Origin: Thamnaconus septentrionalis
Taxonomy: Eukaryota; Chordata; Actinopteri; Tetraodontiformes; Monacanthidae
Length of the DNA stretch: 64,000 bases
Assembly (NCBI GenBank): GCA_009823395.1
Contig: CM020503.1
Span: forward strand, 5,984,501-6,048,500
Direction of reading: 5' to 3'
Under the pieces are notes generated by a model that was given only the letters and a program-made list of their open reading frames with translations, searched no databases and was not told the origin of the DNA. A program made the position numbers and the translations under genes. Below are positions 12,770 through 25,821 of the stretch, piece after piece; the first letter of the stretch is position 1, and every line of letters starts with the position of its first letter.

Positions 12770-12784
12770 GGGGGGGGGGGGGGG
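12770..12784 (+). repeat. G15 homopolymer
   Basis: Run of 15 G preceded by GTTGGGTT. Confidence 0.9.
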
Positions 12785-15700
12785 TGAAGGCCTTCCAACA
12801 GAGAACAGAGGCTGGGAGAAGACAGCGGGATGGAGGAGGGTGATGGGCCACAGGCCAAAGTCTTGACCTCTCGGGGTCAATAGGTGATTAGTAACATTTA
12901 TCATGCCTGCACAAAGTGCTAAAGGAGAAGCCAGGCAGCTTCGCTCTGAAGAATTCAGCTGGATTTCGATGTCAAAGTCCAAACGACGGGACGTCTAAGC
13001 TCACTACTGGCAGCCAGATGCCCCCGGTGTTTATGACAGAGACAAATGTTGGAATCTCTAAGTGGAAAAACATGCCACGCTGGCACACAGAGCCGGCAGC
13101 AGCGAAACATTACATCATGTTGACGATTTAATGAGCGCAGTCTGGATCGCATCACAAGTTTTAATACCTGCCAACGCCACTATTAAAACTTTTATTTCAA
13201 AAAAGCCCATGTGAGAATGTACAGGAATACGCTTCTCTTTGATAGCGAAACAATCGGCGGCGGCCAGCGGCGGCCACGTGCCGGTGGAAGAAGCCACGCA
13301 AGGTGTCCCAAACGGAGGGAATGCGGGAAACCGCAGCTCGAGCCGCGCTGACATTCGCACGGAAGATACGACAAAGGAGCGATTGAGTTCAGAGAGCAGA
13401 TCTGGCATTGACTTATCAGAGAGCACTCCAGCCCCGGGGGACGGCCCACTGTGGCCCTGTGAAGAGGCACGGCAGCACCGCATTGTTTTGGGGGCTGTGT
13501 GCAAGTGGACCGGAGTGCGAGTGGGCGAGTCGGGCCAGAGGCCAAGCAAGAATGACAACACGCTGTTGTACGGGACAATTAGGACGCTCTCACGCAACAC
13601 ACATCCGTCAAAGTGGAGATGACACTTCGTCTCGTAAATTAAACAAACACGGCCTTCTTGTTGGCCGTTTTACGCCGAGGCATGGGCAGAAAACCCACGG
13701 TGATTGTGCGGCAAAGTGGCACGCACAGGCAAAAATAACAAATTAGAAGTGGCGTTCCACTGTTGGATCCCACACCTCCAGCCCGGGGGAAACCATCAAG
13801 AGCCTTCCGTCGCAGAGGCTCAAAGCAGAAGGAAAGTGCAGCGGAACGTTGGGCTCCTCTTTATCTGCAGATTAAAAGGAGCAGGATCGCGCGTGGCATG
13901 AGATGTGAAAGATAGAGATACTGTTTCAACGACAAAAGGTGCAGTGAAAGAGGAAAAACTGCCCGCGAAACGGCTTATGAAGGTGCAATGAGCTTTTTAA
14001 CTCCACAGCCTGACAGACTGGGAGGAGAAAAGCTGAACAACAAAAAAAAACTTTTTTTCCATTTACACTGGAGCATTTATATCGAGCACAACTGTATGGA
14101 TTTAAAAAGACCACAAGTAGACAAGCGATATCACAGACAGAGGATTTTTCCTTTGTGCGTTCCTGTTTGCGTGAACAACGCTGAACCACCGAGCCAAGCT
14201 GGAAGTCAGCAGTGTTGAGATGTAAAGCTGGAGCAGACTGAATGTTCCGCTGCACAGCGATCACCAACAAGAATGGTGAAAAGACGTAGTCGGACATCTT
14301 TGGCGAAACTCTTGCGCCTTGTAATCGGGACAAAAGCAATGAGATTGTTTGAGTAATTCGCACTCGAGGGAGGGAATCGTTTGCCGCTAGAAAGTTAAAA
14401 AAAAATAAATAAATAATAAAACTTGGTCACCAGCGCAGCAACTGCGTGCAGTTTTCCAGTGTCTTCTGGACGGAGAAAAAGTAATTCCACTACACTTGCT
14501 GCCATCCAAAGCCACGCCCACAGTGTTTCAATTGCAACTAGAACATGATTTAAGGAGATACACAAGTGGAGCAGCACTCTGGCTGATAGACAGAACACGA
14601 CCCAAAGGGCTTCAACATTTTAATTGGACAAAATCTGAACATCTGGACAATTTTACAATTATCAAATACTCTGCTGGCATTTCTAGTTCACTTGCACATT
14701 TATGAAATGTGTCTCCAGCTTCATTTTGGTGGCATTTTAGATCTTTAAAAACACAAATCAAAGAAATCACAACCAGAGTTGTTAAAATTCAAACATCATT
14801 TGGCATAACTGCATCCTCAGACAGAAAGAATGAAAGCTTATTTTAATGTACTGTGACTTTTGTAGCCGATCAGAGCAGGTCGCTAATCAGAGAACTGTCC
14901 CTATAAATATTTACAGCCATCCTTTAAAGCAATTATTATGTCATACTATTACTGTCTTTGTTATTTGATATGAGCTCTGTGACATAGTAGTTAACACCAA
15001 GCCGAAATGTACTGGATCTCAAAGCTGCGGCGGCTCTGCAGCAGCAACAAGCAGCAGCACGGGCAGCCTTTGAACATGTGTAAAGGTGTAAAAACTGGCA
15101 GATCTCCAAAAACTGTTTTCACCCCATTTTTAACATTCCTGCTTCTCCCGCTGTTTATGTTGACGGTGAAACCCAGCCGGCGATCGTCATACAAAGTGTG
15201 TGCAGCACGAACAGAAACAATGGGGCCGACTTCTGTTTTCCTACATCTGTCATATAAACTCTCGCACCAGACAAGACAAAAATGGATTTGTTTCATTTGA
15301 GCTCTTGTGCACATTGCCAGGAGCGGCTAAACGGCATGAGGTGCAGCACTATTGTGGTTATTCATCTCAGCCACGCCTCATTCCTTACTGCCTGGAACCA
15401 TGTATCTAATTTGCTATTTTCTTCATTGAATTATGTGTAAATGTTACTCCCGCCTCATCAGCGGCAGCCACACAGCGTCTTCACACTGGTCGTACTGTAG
15501 ATTGATCAGAAGAACATTTTCTTGATTGTATGGATTCTATCATCTTTCTTTATAATATCCACACAGACGCTGTTAGAACATATCAAGCAACTAACTCATT
15601 AGTATTAATGTGCAAAACTCTTGCTTTACGGTACCAAGAGGATTCGCATGATATTGATATTGTGCTATTGATGTTGCATGCGTGCACGGCCTCAAAAGCG

Positions 15701-16255
15701 TTTCGTCTTCGCTGTTTTTTTTTTTTTGTACGAAGCAAAGCTGGTGTACCACGCCTCCACTGAGGTCCTCAAGGTGTATTTTCGTTAATGGATTGTAGAA
15801 AGCTCAATCGCTTTTTCAAGCCTTTCTTTCTCATAACCCATTGTTCCCTTTTATTTCCTCATACAAATAGCGAAACCTGCTTCTGGTGGCACGGAATTTC
15901 ACTGAAAAATGCAAGTTAAGTGCTATGAAATTCCCACAAACAAACACTACCGGGGAGTTCCAATTACTATTTTGCCAAACAGGCAGTCAGCTTAAAAACA
16001 AAACCAGTTTGGCTTTCAACAAAATCTGTCCATTGTTCTGTACAAGTCTGCAAAGCACTAATATCCTACTAGGTACTTGGTATAGTGCTTAGAAGGCAAA
16101 ACAATGCAACACTATATATTGATATTGATATGTAGTATAGCATTGTAAGTACAATACTTGTAAATTACAATAGTACTGTAATGTAATTTAAGTATTGAAA
16201 GCTCAATCTTTGATACTTTAGACTTTTTTAAACTATCACATGTAACAAATTGGGC
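12785..16255. other. Non-coding stretch
   Basis: About 13240-13560 is GC-rich with overlapping open frames on both strands (up to 161 codons), none with a recognisable domain. About 14600-16250 is AT-rich and holds nothing recognisable. Leading up to 16255 the DNA grades into AT-rich sequence bordering the AT array. Confidence 0.55.
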
Positions 16256-16320
16256 TATATATACATATATATATATGATATATATACATATATATATATA
16301 TGATATATATACATATATAC

Positions 16321-16354
<34 letters not shown>

Positions 16355-16404
16355 GATATATATACATATATATATCATATATATACATATATACATATAT
16401 ATAC

Positions 16405-16460
<56 letters not shown>

Positions 16461-16473
16461 ACATATATATATT
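16256..16473. repeat. (AT)n / TATACATA compound array
   Basis: About 218 bp of nearly pure AT dinucleotides interrupted at intervals by ACATATA and GATATA. The array is self-complementary and could form cruciforms. Ile-Tyr-rich frames over it are artefacts of the repeat. Confidence 0.96.
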
Positions 16474-17068
16474 ACACATTAAATGACCACTGCACGAAGC
16501 GTACATCCCAGGTACAGCTGCAGGCGAGGAAAGCCGGAGCGAAAATGGCCAACCGGTACCAAAGTGGACATGCAGTGATGGAGGGAAATAGAAATGCCTG
16601 ATGTGTACAAATGAGAGCTTTGGCAGAAATCACCCAGAACAGGGACGGCCGAGCTATGCTCCCTGGAACACAGTCAACACATTTCGCCGGTTGCAGGGCC
16701 TGGAAACAGCACACTGGGGGGTTCCACCTTCATTTAGATGAAAATGGACCTCCTCTGGACGAAACAATGCCATTTTTAACTCGCCCGCTCACCAAGACAC
16801 AGCCTCCCCGTTATGCGCCCAGTCAATGGACTGTGGGTTTATTCAACTGCAGGCGGCCCACAGCGCTGCCCATAAATGATGTAGGGCAGCTCGCACGAAA
16901 ACCCTAATCACCGCTGCGCTGTCACCCAACAGAGAAGATTACTTGTTTAATTTACTGCACCGCATCTGTCTCGGTTCTGCCCAATTTAGTTCCACAATTT
17001 CAACGGGCAAGTACTCCAGGTATTTATCAATCTGCTTTTCACCCGATGACATGAATTGAGAATCCTCA
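16474..17068. other. Non-coding stretch
   Basis: Unique DNA between two arrays, with no gene recognised. Around 16780-16920 the sequence is balanced and repeat-free and may be part of the regulatory-looking DNA that resumes after the TG array. Confidence 0.5.
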
Positions 17069-17084
17069 TGCGTGTGTGTGTGCA

Positions 17085-17153
<69 letters not shown>

Positions 17154-17159
17154 GTGCAT

Positions 17160-17204
<45 letters not shown>

Positions 17205-17210
17205 CGTGCG
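17069..17210. repeat. Long (TG)n array
   Basis: About 140 bp of TG with scattered CG and CA interruptions and a short CGTG tandem at the right end. Alternating purine-pyrimidine DNA of this kind can adopt the Z form. Cys-Val or Thr-His frames over it are artefacts. Confidence 0.97.
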
Positions 17211-18564
17211 TACTGGAGTGGTGCACATGTGTTGCGTCCCATGGCATGTGTCTGTGTCGTGTAGAACAAACGGGAAGAGCTGCCAAGTGCGGAGCAACAA
17301 AAGGGCCGGCAGTGAAGAAGTCATCAACACTATGCAGCCAGAGCTCATTACTGGCCATCTACAACGTGCTTCATTACATTACTATTCCATTAGCACTGGG
17401 ACATTTGCATATTCCAGTCACCTCCTCGCAGAGGCTGTTGATCATAAATGGCAGCCATATGCTGCCTGGCGTGCCACATTACAGAGTGAACACAAAAAAG
17501 CCAAGAAAAATGGAAATTATCTCGACACAAAACGAGGCACAAAAACCAATCAGAGGATCTGCTTTTATTGATAGCGTCTCAGCCCCGCTGATTGAACGGG
17601 TATCATTTACATCCCCGGGATGTGGGGCCTCGCTGACATCTGTGGGCGGAAGCACAATTTGCCGGCTTCATTTCTCAGATAATTTCTTTGTATACGCAAA
17701 CGAGTTAGATTCTGATTGGCTTTTGTATAAAAAAAACAAAAACACTCTTTATCCTTCCAACAAACAAGATAAAAGAGCAGACGGAGCAAATAAACAGGTC
17801 AGAAAAATGCTAACATCATTAGCTCAAAGTTGTTTCTGGAGGCACTTGATGGTGCACTCAGTACCTCCAGAACAGCGGAGCAATCAGCATAACGGCGACT
17901 CAGTGTGTTTTCTTCTCAGCACTGCGAAAACTGCTATGAAGATGGAGTCAGTAGCACCGGCGTCGCGGCTGCACAGTCCTTCAGCCGTACGCAGGGTCAC
18001 TTCCAAGCAGCAAAGCTACTTGAGCTCAAAGTAGCAGGAGTGGCATCGTCTTTGTTCAGGAACGTTATCTCTTTGCTGCGGCGTTTCGCTACGCGCTCGT
18101 AAATGTGGCCTCACGTCGCAAGCCCGTGCGCACGCAGCCCTGGGCGCGAGCAGCTGCGTAACACACTGTCGACTGCAACACACGGCCACACACAGGGAGA
18201 GAGAGAGAGAGCGCAATTAAAAGGATTTGTTACCCAGAATTCTGTGATGAACCGGACGGGTCTGGTGCACAGCGAGTCACGTGCACGTGCCTTGTTGAGG
18301 GCGATTAGATTTGGTATAACGAGCAGCAGTGCAGCTGATAAGCAATCGCTGCTGTCTTAATTGTCTCCAGTTAAAAAATATTGTCTTGTTTGATTGCTAC
18401 ATGTTTATTAAACATGTTTATCAACTTTTCTAAACTAAGCTTTTAATTAAACTGTATTTTTTTGAGGTGAGTATTTCAATTGAAAAATAAGATATCTGAA
18501 AAGTTTAACTGGCACTGAAATAATGGAAATGATCATTATTTGATTAACTAATAGACTGATAAAT
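17211..18564. other. Non-coding stretch with one long open frame
   Basis: A plus-strand frame stays open from the TG array through 18034 (stop). The part after the repeat is about 270 codons with mixed composition, but I recognise no domain, signal peptide or repeat in it. Within it, 17280-17480 looks like regulatory DNA with an ATTTGCAT octamer (17403-17410). From 18360 the DNA is AT-rich. I treat the frame as probably non-coding. Confidence 0.35.
17403..17410 (+). promoter_or_regulatory. Octamer motif ATTTGCAT
   Basis: Perfect match to the octamer bound in general by POU-domain factors, extended as ATTTGCATATTCC. It sits in a repeat-free segment of balanced composition. A single match has limited weight. 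Confidence 0.25.
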
Positions 18565-18850
18565 AATCTAATCCAGCTGTCATTGGACAAAGGCAGGGTG
18601 GCACCCTGGACAAGTTGCCAGAGTCAAACAACCACTCGCACTCAAACACACACCTATGAACAATTTTGAGTTTCCAACTGACCTCACATGCACGGTTTTG
18701 GACTGTGGGAGGAAGCTGGAGAACCCGGAGAGAATCCACACAGACAGAGGGAGAACATGCAAACTCCACACAGAAAGGCCCGGAATTGAACCCACAACCT
18801 TTTTGCTGTGAGGCGGCAGTGCTATCCAATGGGCCACCGTGTCGCCCCAT
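18565..18850 (-). mobile_element. Fish tRNA-derived SINE, near full length
   Basis: Read on the minus strand, the element starts GGGGCGACACGGTGGCCCAT and continues with a tRNA-like promoter B box (GGTTCAATTCC, near 18783-18793). The body then specifies the well-known fish SINE order: GCCTTTCTGTGTGGAGTTTG, CATGTTCTCCCT, then CTTCCTCCCACAGTCC. It ends CAACTTGTCCAGGGTGCCAC near 18585. Two partial relatives occur in the window (32168-32240, 40570-40662). It is a transposed copy, not a tRNA gene. Confidence 0.88.
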
Positions 18851-19419
18851 TAATATTATATTTAGTCAAAATATGGAGAGAGATATAATAAATAAATAAA
18901 TCACATTTGCGTGTGAAATATTATGAGAGCCTGCAGGGATGCAGCAGGAGTGTCATTATTACAGCAGGGCGACCGAGGGCAGTTAACCTGACCGGACATC
19001 TGCGGAACACTGGCTCTCTGGTCAGGGAAGGGTTAACGCGGCTGCTCGGAAGAGGCACTTTAGCAGCTTCCCTCTTCATGTAGACTAGAGTGAGAGCAGC
19101 AGGGGATAAAGAGGCTGCAGAAAAAGGCAAGTGGCAAAAAGGTGGCAGCAGGAATCGAATTTCTCCTGACAGTGAGCTCAGGATCCCTGTTTCATTGAAA
19201 GAGCAAATCATCCGTCAACATTAATGGCAATGTCCTGGGGAAAATAGGGAAACTGGAGCGGAGGCCATTCATTAAGGTGGTGTGAGACTTGGAGGGGTGG
19301 GGGTGGTGGGAGTGGAGTGGGGTGCTGAAAGCGCTACTTTGCTGCCCTGTCTCCCCAGGAAAATAAATACACAATCAATTATTTGTGCGTTTACGAGGTG
19401 GTGCTGCAGCTATGATCAA

Positions 19420-19570
19420 GGCTCTCGCGCTCCGAGGAAAACGGCCGCCTGGAGGGCTGAGCAGCAGCCGCCTGCGGGTTTGGCCCGGCGGCCCGGTCAG
19501 TCGGCCGGGCTGGACGGCTGACAGACCCGGTCCCGGCCTGTGTCTCTGTGAGTTGTCGAGGTAGTCGGCG
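19420..19570. other. Small CpG-rich patch
   Basis: About 150 bp dense in CG dinucleotides and in GGCC-type strings. It is short for a CpG-island promoter, and no TATA box or coding exon is evident beside it. Confidence 0.35.
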
Positions 19571-20709
19571 AGGGCAGTTGATACCACTGTTTTATGGAGC
19601 GGGCGGAGGGGCACTGAGAATCAACAATAGAGTCCTTTCATTGGAAATGTCAGCCAAAGTGCCGGGGGACCGTCCGCCTGGGCCGAGCTGCTTTGCTCTC
19701 GTAAATGAAATAAATAAATAAATAAATGAATGAATAAAGGTATGAAATGAGTGTGGAAAATAGTATGAAACTGTGTGATGGGGTAATGAAACGGTGTGTC
19801 GTGGGCCAGAACATCCCCGTGCCAAATTGTAGAAATACGATCTGGAGCATGAGACAGCGGGGCGATGGGAAACTTGTAGAATGCGAGTCATGTGAGAGGA
19901 AATCAAACAGAAACACAAGGATTTCAACTTAATACTTTTTTGTGTGTCCGCTTGTGTTTGTGTTAGAAATCCGTGCGGCTCCTGAGGATTAATAACAATG
20001 TCAACGGTTTCCAGGTCTACCTAAACAATCTGAAGCTTCAAGCCCACTCAGAATCAATAACCAGGATAAAAAGGTTATTTGGGTCTTTAGCTCAGCCTCA
20101 TTAGGGGGGAAAAAAAAGGAGACAACCGTGGCCTGATTCTGCAGGCAAATTAACAAAGACGAACCTAAAATAACACAAGCAACAATCCGCTGTGGGACAT
20201 TTTATCATGAGACTGTACAGCAGAGACATCTGAAGGACCCTCGCCGAGTGCTTTGATAACCCCATCGGCCTTGGACCTCTTTCAAAGTCTCACAGTGACG
20301 GTTCGAGGTGAATACAGAGCGCTCGCAGCGAGCGAGCTAGCGAGCTACCCCCGCTGCTTTAAGGCCGGGATGAAACCAACTCCCAGTCTGACCTAATTGT
20401 TCTCTCGCTCTCCCAACACGTATACTGGGAGCCGTGCACTCTGACACGTAAAGATTATTTAATACCATCAAAGGCGTGAAAGGGAGAATTAAGGGAGGCG
20501 GCGTGTCGGGAGGGTGTTAACTCCAGGGTCCAGGGAGCCGCACGGAAAGACAATCAGTAAGACCAGTCTGATGGCGCCCTGAATAAAGCTCAAATCCATA
20601 TGACAACATCGCATTGGCTGCAACCAACCAACTCCCCCGTCAAAAAAACAAAAAAAGTCCCCACTCAGCTGCAGCCACTCTTGCTTGGTATCAGCTCCCA
20701 CCCTTCTCC

Positions 20710-20717
<8 letters not shown>

Positions 20718-20741
<24 letters not shown>
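20718..20741 (+). repeat. T24 homopolymer
   Basis: Uninterrupted T run of about 24. It could be the reverse complement of a poly-A retroposon tail, but no SINE or LINE body lies next to it. Confidence 0.85.
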
Positions 20742-22994
20742 GCTTTTCCCACACTCGCCCCTGTCCCTCAGGCAATGACTACGTCATTGGGCAACACAGC
20801 CAAACCACTGTAATATCCCAATTTATTCCTCCTTATTCTGCCAGAGGGCCTGCTTCATTTTAGGCCAGGGCTAATGTGACTTTTTTCATGATTCCAAGTG
20901 GACGCCATGTGTTCAAGCGTTTCTGGTGGGACGATTCATTGTAGCAGCAGCTTCTTCGAATTGGTAACACAACGCTGCGGTGCATCAAAAAACACTGTTA
21001 CCATCAACCCAATTGTTTTATGTGCGCATTACTATTGCACATCCAACTTGGACAACCACCACCAGGAAACAATGGGTGACCTGTCTAGCGTGCAGTACCA
21101 CTGTTTGAAGCATGGCTCATCTTCAAGGCCTGGTGGGCTTATGCTGCTTGGCCAGCTTAACGAGCTAACAACAAGAGAGGAGGCCACATGCAGACTGGCG
21201 AGGAAGGTGACAAAAAAACAGTAGTTCAAACCACTATAGAGCAGGGTAAGAACAAAACTAAGTCACAGCCTCAAGTTATTGTCAGTTTCCATGTTCATTC
21301 AAATTCTATTTCTCACATTAGTGAATCTGCTGATTCTCGTGTCATTTATGACGGATGCTTCCCATGTAAGTGAGATTTGCTGCAACATATTATCCAGATT
21401 CAGTGCTACAGAGAACTGCTGAGTTGCACAGATGTGACGTTTAAAGCGTAACAAAATATAACAAAATGAAAATAAATCTACATTGCAAACAAGACTGCAT
21501 GTTTATCACTGTTGCTTCAGGGAATTCCATTTTGACTATCTCTAATACATCATGGATATTAGTGCCTCTTGTCTCTTTGTTCTTGTCTTTTTTTTATAAA
21601 CAGTGACAAGACAGGCACAGGAGTTTGGAGCAACTGAGTCATCATCAGTGAATTTTTACAGGAAGACACCAAATTTCCTGGGGAGTGTCACTCACTGCTG
21701 ACTTGAGTGTGCCACCGCCCCAGCAATGGAGACAAATTGAGTGTCATTTGAAACCAAAGTGGCCTTTCACTGGCAACAGAGTTGGGGGGCTGAACTCACA
21801 TTGGCATATGTCACAAAGAGGTTGACAGTGTCACACATGCTGCAAAACTGTGGCCTTTGCAATGCGTGGTAGACCACTGCTGCACTGTCACAACCAACCA
21901 GTGAGCAGTCTGACATTAAAGAAGACTTAAAGATCATTTTTTAAATGTCCATATTTTTGGACATGATCACAAACTTTGTTAAAACTATTAAACCAAACAT
22001 CTCAAGGTGATGAGCACAATCTAATCACATGTCACTGTTTGGTAGGCAAGTGATCATCGTTGCGTGCAGCTTATGCCTTGATTGTGCAAAATTGTAACCC
22101 GAGGGCAAACCTGAGTCACTCTGACAGGTTCTTCAATACATCCTCATGTCCTCTTTACAGGCTATAAGGGAAGGGCACCAACTTCTTCTATTTCTCCCAG
22201 CAGCGACCCAGCAGCAAAGTCTGTCCTTGCAGCCATTTATGCATATCAGGAGAGTGCAGCGAGGTCTCATAAATCTGAAGTATCGTAAAATATCATTTGA
22301 TGAATCACGCTGGGGCCACATGCATAAAGTGCACATTAACTCTTCACGGGGCAGTCAGTTGAAAATTCAGAAATTTAAAATAAAGCTGCAGGATTATTCG
22401 GTCACTTTTCAGTGTTAGGCTAAATCTGAGTCAAAAGTGTTACAATATCAAGTTACTCATCAATCATGACTTACATTTTAAATGTCTCAACAATATGTCA
22501 GCAAATCAAAAGAACATTCACTTCCTTTTGCACAGCCACACAATAGACATGAGGAACTTCGTAAACTTAACTCAAAATATAACGAGTATGATGCACAACA
22601 ACTTCACTGCATGGAACCATGTGACTCAAAACTCCTCATATGACTGCAACCACAAGTGGAAGATGAGGATGAGGATGATGATTATCATCATTATTACGAC
22701 CAGATATACCAATACTGCAGAAGTGAACACGCATGGCTCATTTCCTGATGAAGGACTAACATGCTATCTCCTGAGAACTATAAGATGAGGGAGAAAAACT
22801 TTATTCAGAAATTCTTAACATATATTCATTTCAATTGAGAAAGAAATGCAATATGGTTATGCAAGTGAGATACGTTAATAAAACAATAAACTTCAAAAGC
22901 TGGGATCCTGACACCTCAGCAAGCCAACTTGTCTTTGTACATGACAATTTGGAGTGTTGACAGAATATGACAGAATACCTTGTGTGTAAAAGAC

Positions 22995-23048
<54 letters not shown>
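22995..23048. repeat. (GA)n microsatellite
   Basis: About 26 GA units with one AAAG interruption. All-purine strand, able to form a triplex with its own duplex. Confidence 0.96.
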
Positions 23049-23055
<7 letters not shown>

Positions 23056-23999
23056 AGTTCCCCGATCCCATACCAGAGCCCATCAATGCAGAATGCAGAC
23101 TGTGAACAATACCTGTTCCATCCATGTGCAGCACGAGCACACTGACAGGAAGCGTGGCTGCAGACAGCATGGTAATAAAAAACAGTCTATACTAATTGGT
23201 GTGCAAAGTTCACCTGCAACATAAAGCAGTCCATACCACATCCACACTGACAAAACACTTTGGCTGAGGCGTGTAAACATATAGAAATGTGTTTAACAAA
23301 TTATTTTTTAAAAGAATGTGTATAAAAATGCACATTCCTGTTCTGAGGTTGCACAGGTACAGGAGCCCAGACATTGTTGCACATTGAACGACAACTACAA
23401 ATCAGAAACATGCTCCTTTAACATCGAGCTATATCAGGCAGCCCAGGAGCGTTAGCTTGGCATGCTAGCTGCCATATCTAACACATATTTAAGAGGCTCG
23501 GACAAAAGCATTGACAAAAGCAATAGTTTCCGTCCCCGCCCGAGCGCTAAGATTTAAACTTGGCAGAACAGTTTGGGGCTCAGGTTTAAGTGAACCCACG
23601 ACGTGTTTCCTTTTTGTTAGTTTTGTTTTTCTTAAACTGTAAAGACATGGGCACGACAGCGCACGGCTACGGTAAAGCGACGCATGGCGCATTCATTAAA
23701 CCTCACCGTGCACATGCGGGCAAACAACGCTGCCCAGCTGAGCACGGACTGTGGAGAAAAGCCGTGGCAGCACGCTGCCCAGGGTTTGACAGGCTGTCAG
23801 TGTCAGTGGATGGAATACCTCGGACCTGTTGACTCCTCCTCTCTGCCGGTGCGTCTCCGCTGGAAGTTGTGTCGCGCAGCTCTCCACCACCTCCTCCTCC
23901 TTCTCCTCTTCCTCCCGGAGGATTTCTTGTTTGTTTTGCTTCACAAAAAAGCAAACAAAAATCTTTTCCCCCCAAGTTTTCTTCTTCTTCTTTCCCCCT

Positions 24000-24300
24000 T
24001 TCCCGTCTTCGAGACCGCAAACGGTGGCTCGCACGCGCACCAGGGACCTGGGTGACGTTATCCCCAACAACCGCCCCCCGCCACTGCCAACGCCAACACC
24101 GCCGGCGGCGCCGCTCCGGAGCTCCCTCCTCCAGTGGCGGTGTCGGTACAAACCGGTAGGCAGGAGCACGGTGAGCCGCTTCTCGGGAAGCACGCAAGTT
24201 TTGGCACGGACGGCTCATGCGAGGGCAACCATTGCAGTCACGCTCTCGGGCTGCGAAACGCGAGGCTGCCACTAAATCCCGCCCCTTTCCTCTTTCTGGG
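24000..24300. other. CpG-rich patch, possible promoter
   Basis: About 300 bp with many CG dinucleotides (GCACGCGCACC, CCGGCGGCGCCGCTCCGG), preceded by a pyrimidine-rich tract and followed by an AT-rich drop after 24350. This profile would fit a small CpG island. No TATA box or exon can be tied to it, so promoter function is only a possibility. Confidence 0.25.
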
Positions 24301-25214
24301 GGGGGGGGGAGTCTTCCGAAAGTGTTGCCCTGCGCTCCCCAGATGTGCACCGTGCTGTGCAGAAACTCCCCGGGCACAATTACTATTATTATCATTATTA
24401 TTATTATTTTAAAAATAAACACATGCATCTGTATTGTATGTATTGCTTGATAGTTTTGTCATATCGCACAAACTCACCATGCGTTGTTCTTTTGAACTAA
24501 ATACAATGAACAATACAGTGCGGCTGCACAAGCTTTGCAAGTCAGCAAGTTTAATGCTGCGTGACCAAGACCTCTCTTCGAAATTAAAATGGTGCAATTA
24601 GCATGAAAAAGGAGCAGTAATGCATAATTATGTTTCCAATTATATAAAGTCAATAAAAATAAACAAGTCTTACGTTTTCATTTGCTCTTGCTAATAATTT
24701 ATATTTACATTAAGAGTGGATCTTCTTAAGCAAGGTAGCCATGTTGTGCCACACTTGACCTCAGTTTCATAATTTTACCTCGACCTCACAGCTCATTAGA
24801 AACGTGAGATTAGGTGGCACAAAGAACAAAACCCATCAACAACAAAGAGCATTGTACCATGTTTGCATTATACATTGTTACGATTAGAAGGCAGAAAAAT
24901 CAAAACCCACTTGGCCTTTACGTTCATAGATGCATGTACAGTATTTTTTTACTCGTAAAATGCCTCACTGCCTAAAAGACTATTAAATTGAAAAGTTTGA
25001 AATAGACATTATTCTCTCAATAACATTGGGACTGAACTATGAATCTGCGGTTCAGTCCACAGATGTCACCAGTCAGTGCAGAATTATATAATTAAATTGT
25101 GTATTCGTTTGTATCTTGCGTGAATTATACATCCACTAAAACTGAATAGTACTTAAAAACAGGAACTTCTTTTGTCCGCATTTTACTGTTGCAATGTCAA
25201 CTGTGGTAATGGTG

Positions 25215-25556
25215 TCAAATCTCCTCATCAAGTTCGACAGATGTACGACTAGATGAAGAGTGAACTCCAAATCCCTGCGGGCCACCCGGAGGAGTGGAGA
25301 ATCCCGTGAATTCACTCAGACATGTATCGTTTGCATAAAATTTTAAGCAATCTGGCCCATCCTCGGTTGCGTGACTATGCCTCCCTACACCGCTCCGATG
25401 CCATTTAAGTCTAAAATATCCCTCATTGTGGATGGTAGCGCATCCCTTTGTCAGAGTGCATTTGTGACGCCAGCTTCCTCTTCCACCACTTACTCGCTCC
25501 CCTGCATTCAAATATCCAAAACAACACTGTCTGCTGTTGTCTGTGCGCTGAATCAT
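25215..25556 (-). other. Open reading frame of doubtful coding status (113 codons)
   Basis: Minus-strand frame with a normal-looking composition: six Cys, few low-complexity runs, and a C-terminus that is Ser-rich then acidic (SSSSRTSVELDEEI). It stands out because the surrounding DNA is AT-rich and stop-dense. I recognise no family or domain. No clear splice acceptor or polyadenylation signal was identified. A frame of this length is expected by chance in 64 kb, so it may be meaningless, or it could be a terminal exon or gene relic. Confidence 0.15.
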
Positions 25557-25775
25557 GCACTTTTACTGACAAAGACTAGGTTTAAAAACATCGAAAAAGA
25601 AAGCCGTCAACTCAATTTTTATTTTTTGTATTTTTTATTTTTATTGTTTCCATCACTTAAGCTAATTTATAGCTAAATAAACAGAGGTGCCCAGTGGTAT
25701 CAGCATATGTGAAACTTCTACAGCCAAAAATGTGGGAGATTAAAATGCAAGGGACATCTATGGACCTTAAAACTA

Positions 25776-25820
<45 letters not shown>
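25776..25820. repeat. (TTA)n microsatellite
   Basis: About 15 ATT/TTA trinucleotides, uninterrupted. Confidence 0.96.

Positions 25821-25821
<1 letters not shown>

Larger units (their letters stand above)
18851..22994. other. Non-coding stretch
   Basis: Includes an ATAAATAA tandem (about 18886-18900), an AATA/AATG tandem (about 19706-19740), a CpG-rich patch (19420-19570), a balanced repeat-poor segment (about 19920-20480) and a run of T (20718-20741). From 20900 to 22900 the DNA is unique and AT-richer, with frames up to 108 codons that I cannot assign. Confidence 0.5.

Noticed and set aside
13115..13600. 161-codon minus-strand frame
   Set aside because: It is in GC-rich DNA with similarly long frames on both strands. 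No domain, signal or repeat was recognised.
16986..17358. Thr-His and Cys-Val rich frames over the TG array
   Set aside because: They are read-through of a TG/CA microsatellite on either strand, with no gene-like flanks.
18783..18848. tRNA-like sequence on the minus strand
   Set aside because: It is the head of the SINE at 18565-18850, not an independent tRNA gene.
20898..21224. 108-codon plus-strand frame
   Set aside because: It has no recognisable domain, and length and composition are ordinary for chance frames in this window.
23703..24428. 241-codon minus-strand frame
   Set aside because: It lies in CpG- and pyrimidine-rich DNA where stops are rare. Composition is Arg/Gly/Glu-biased and no domain is visible.
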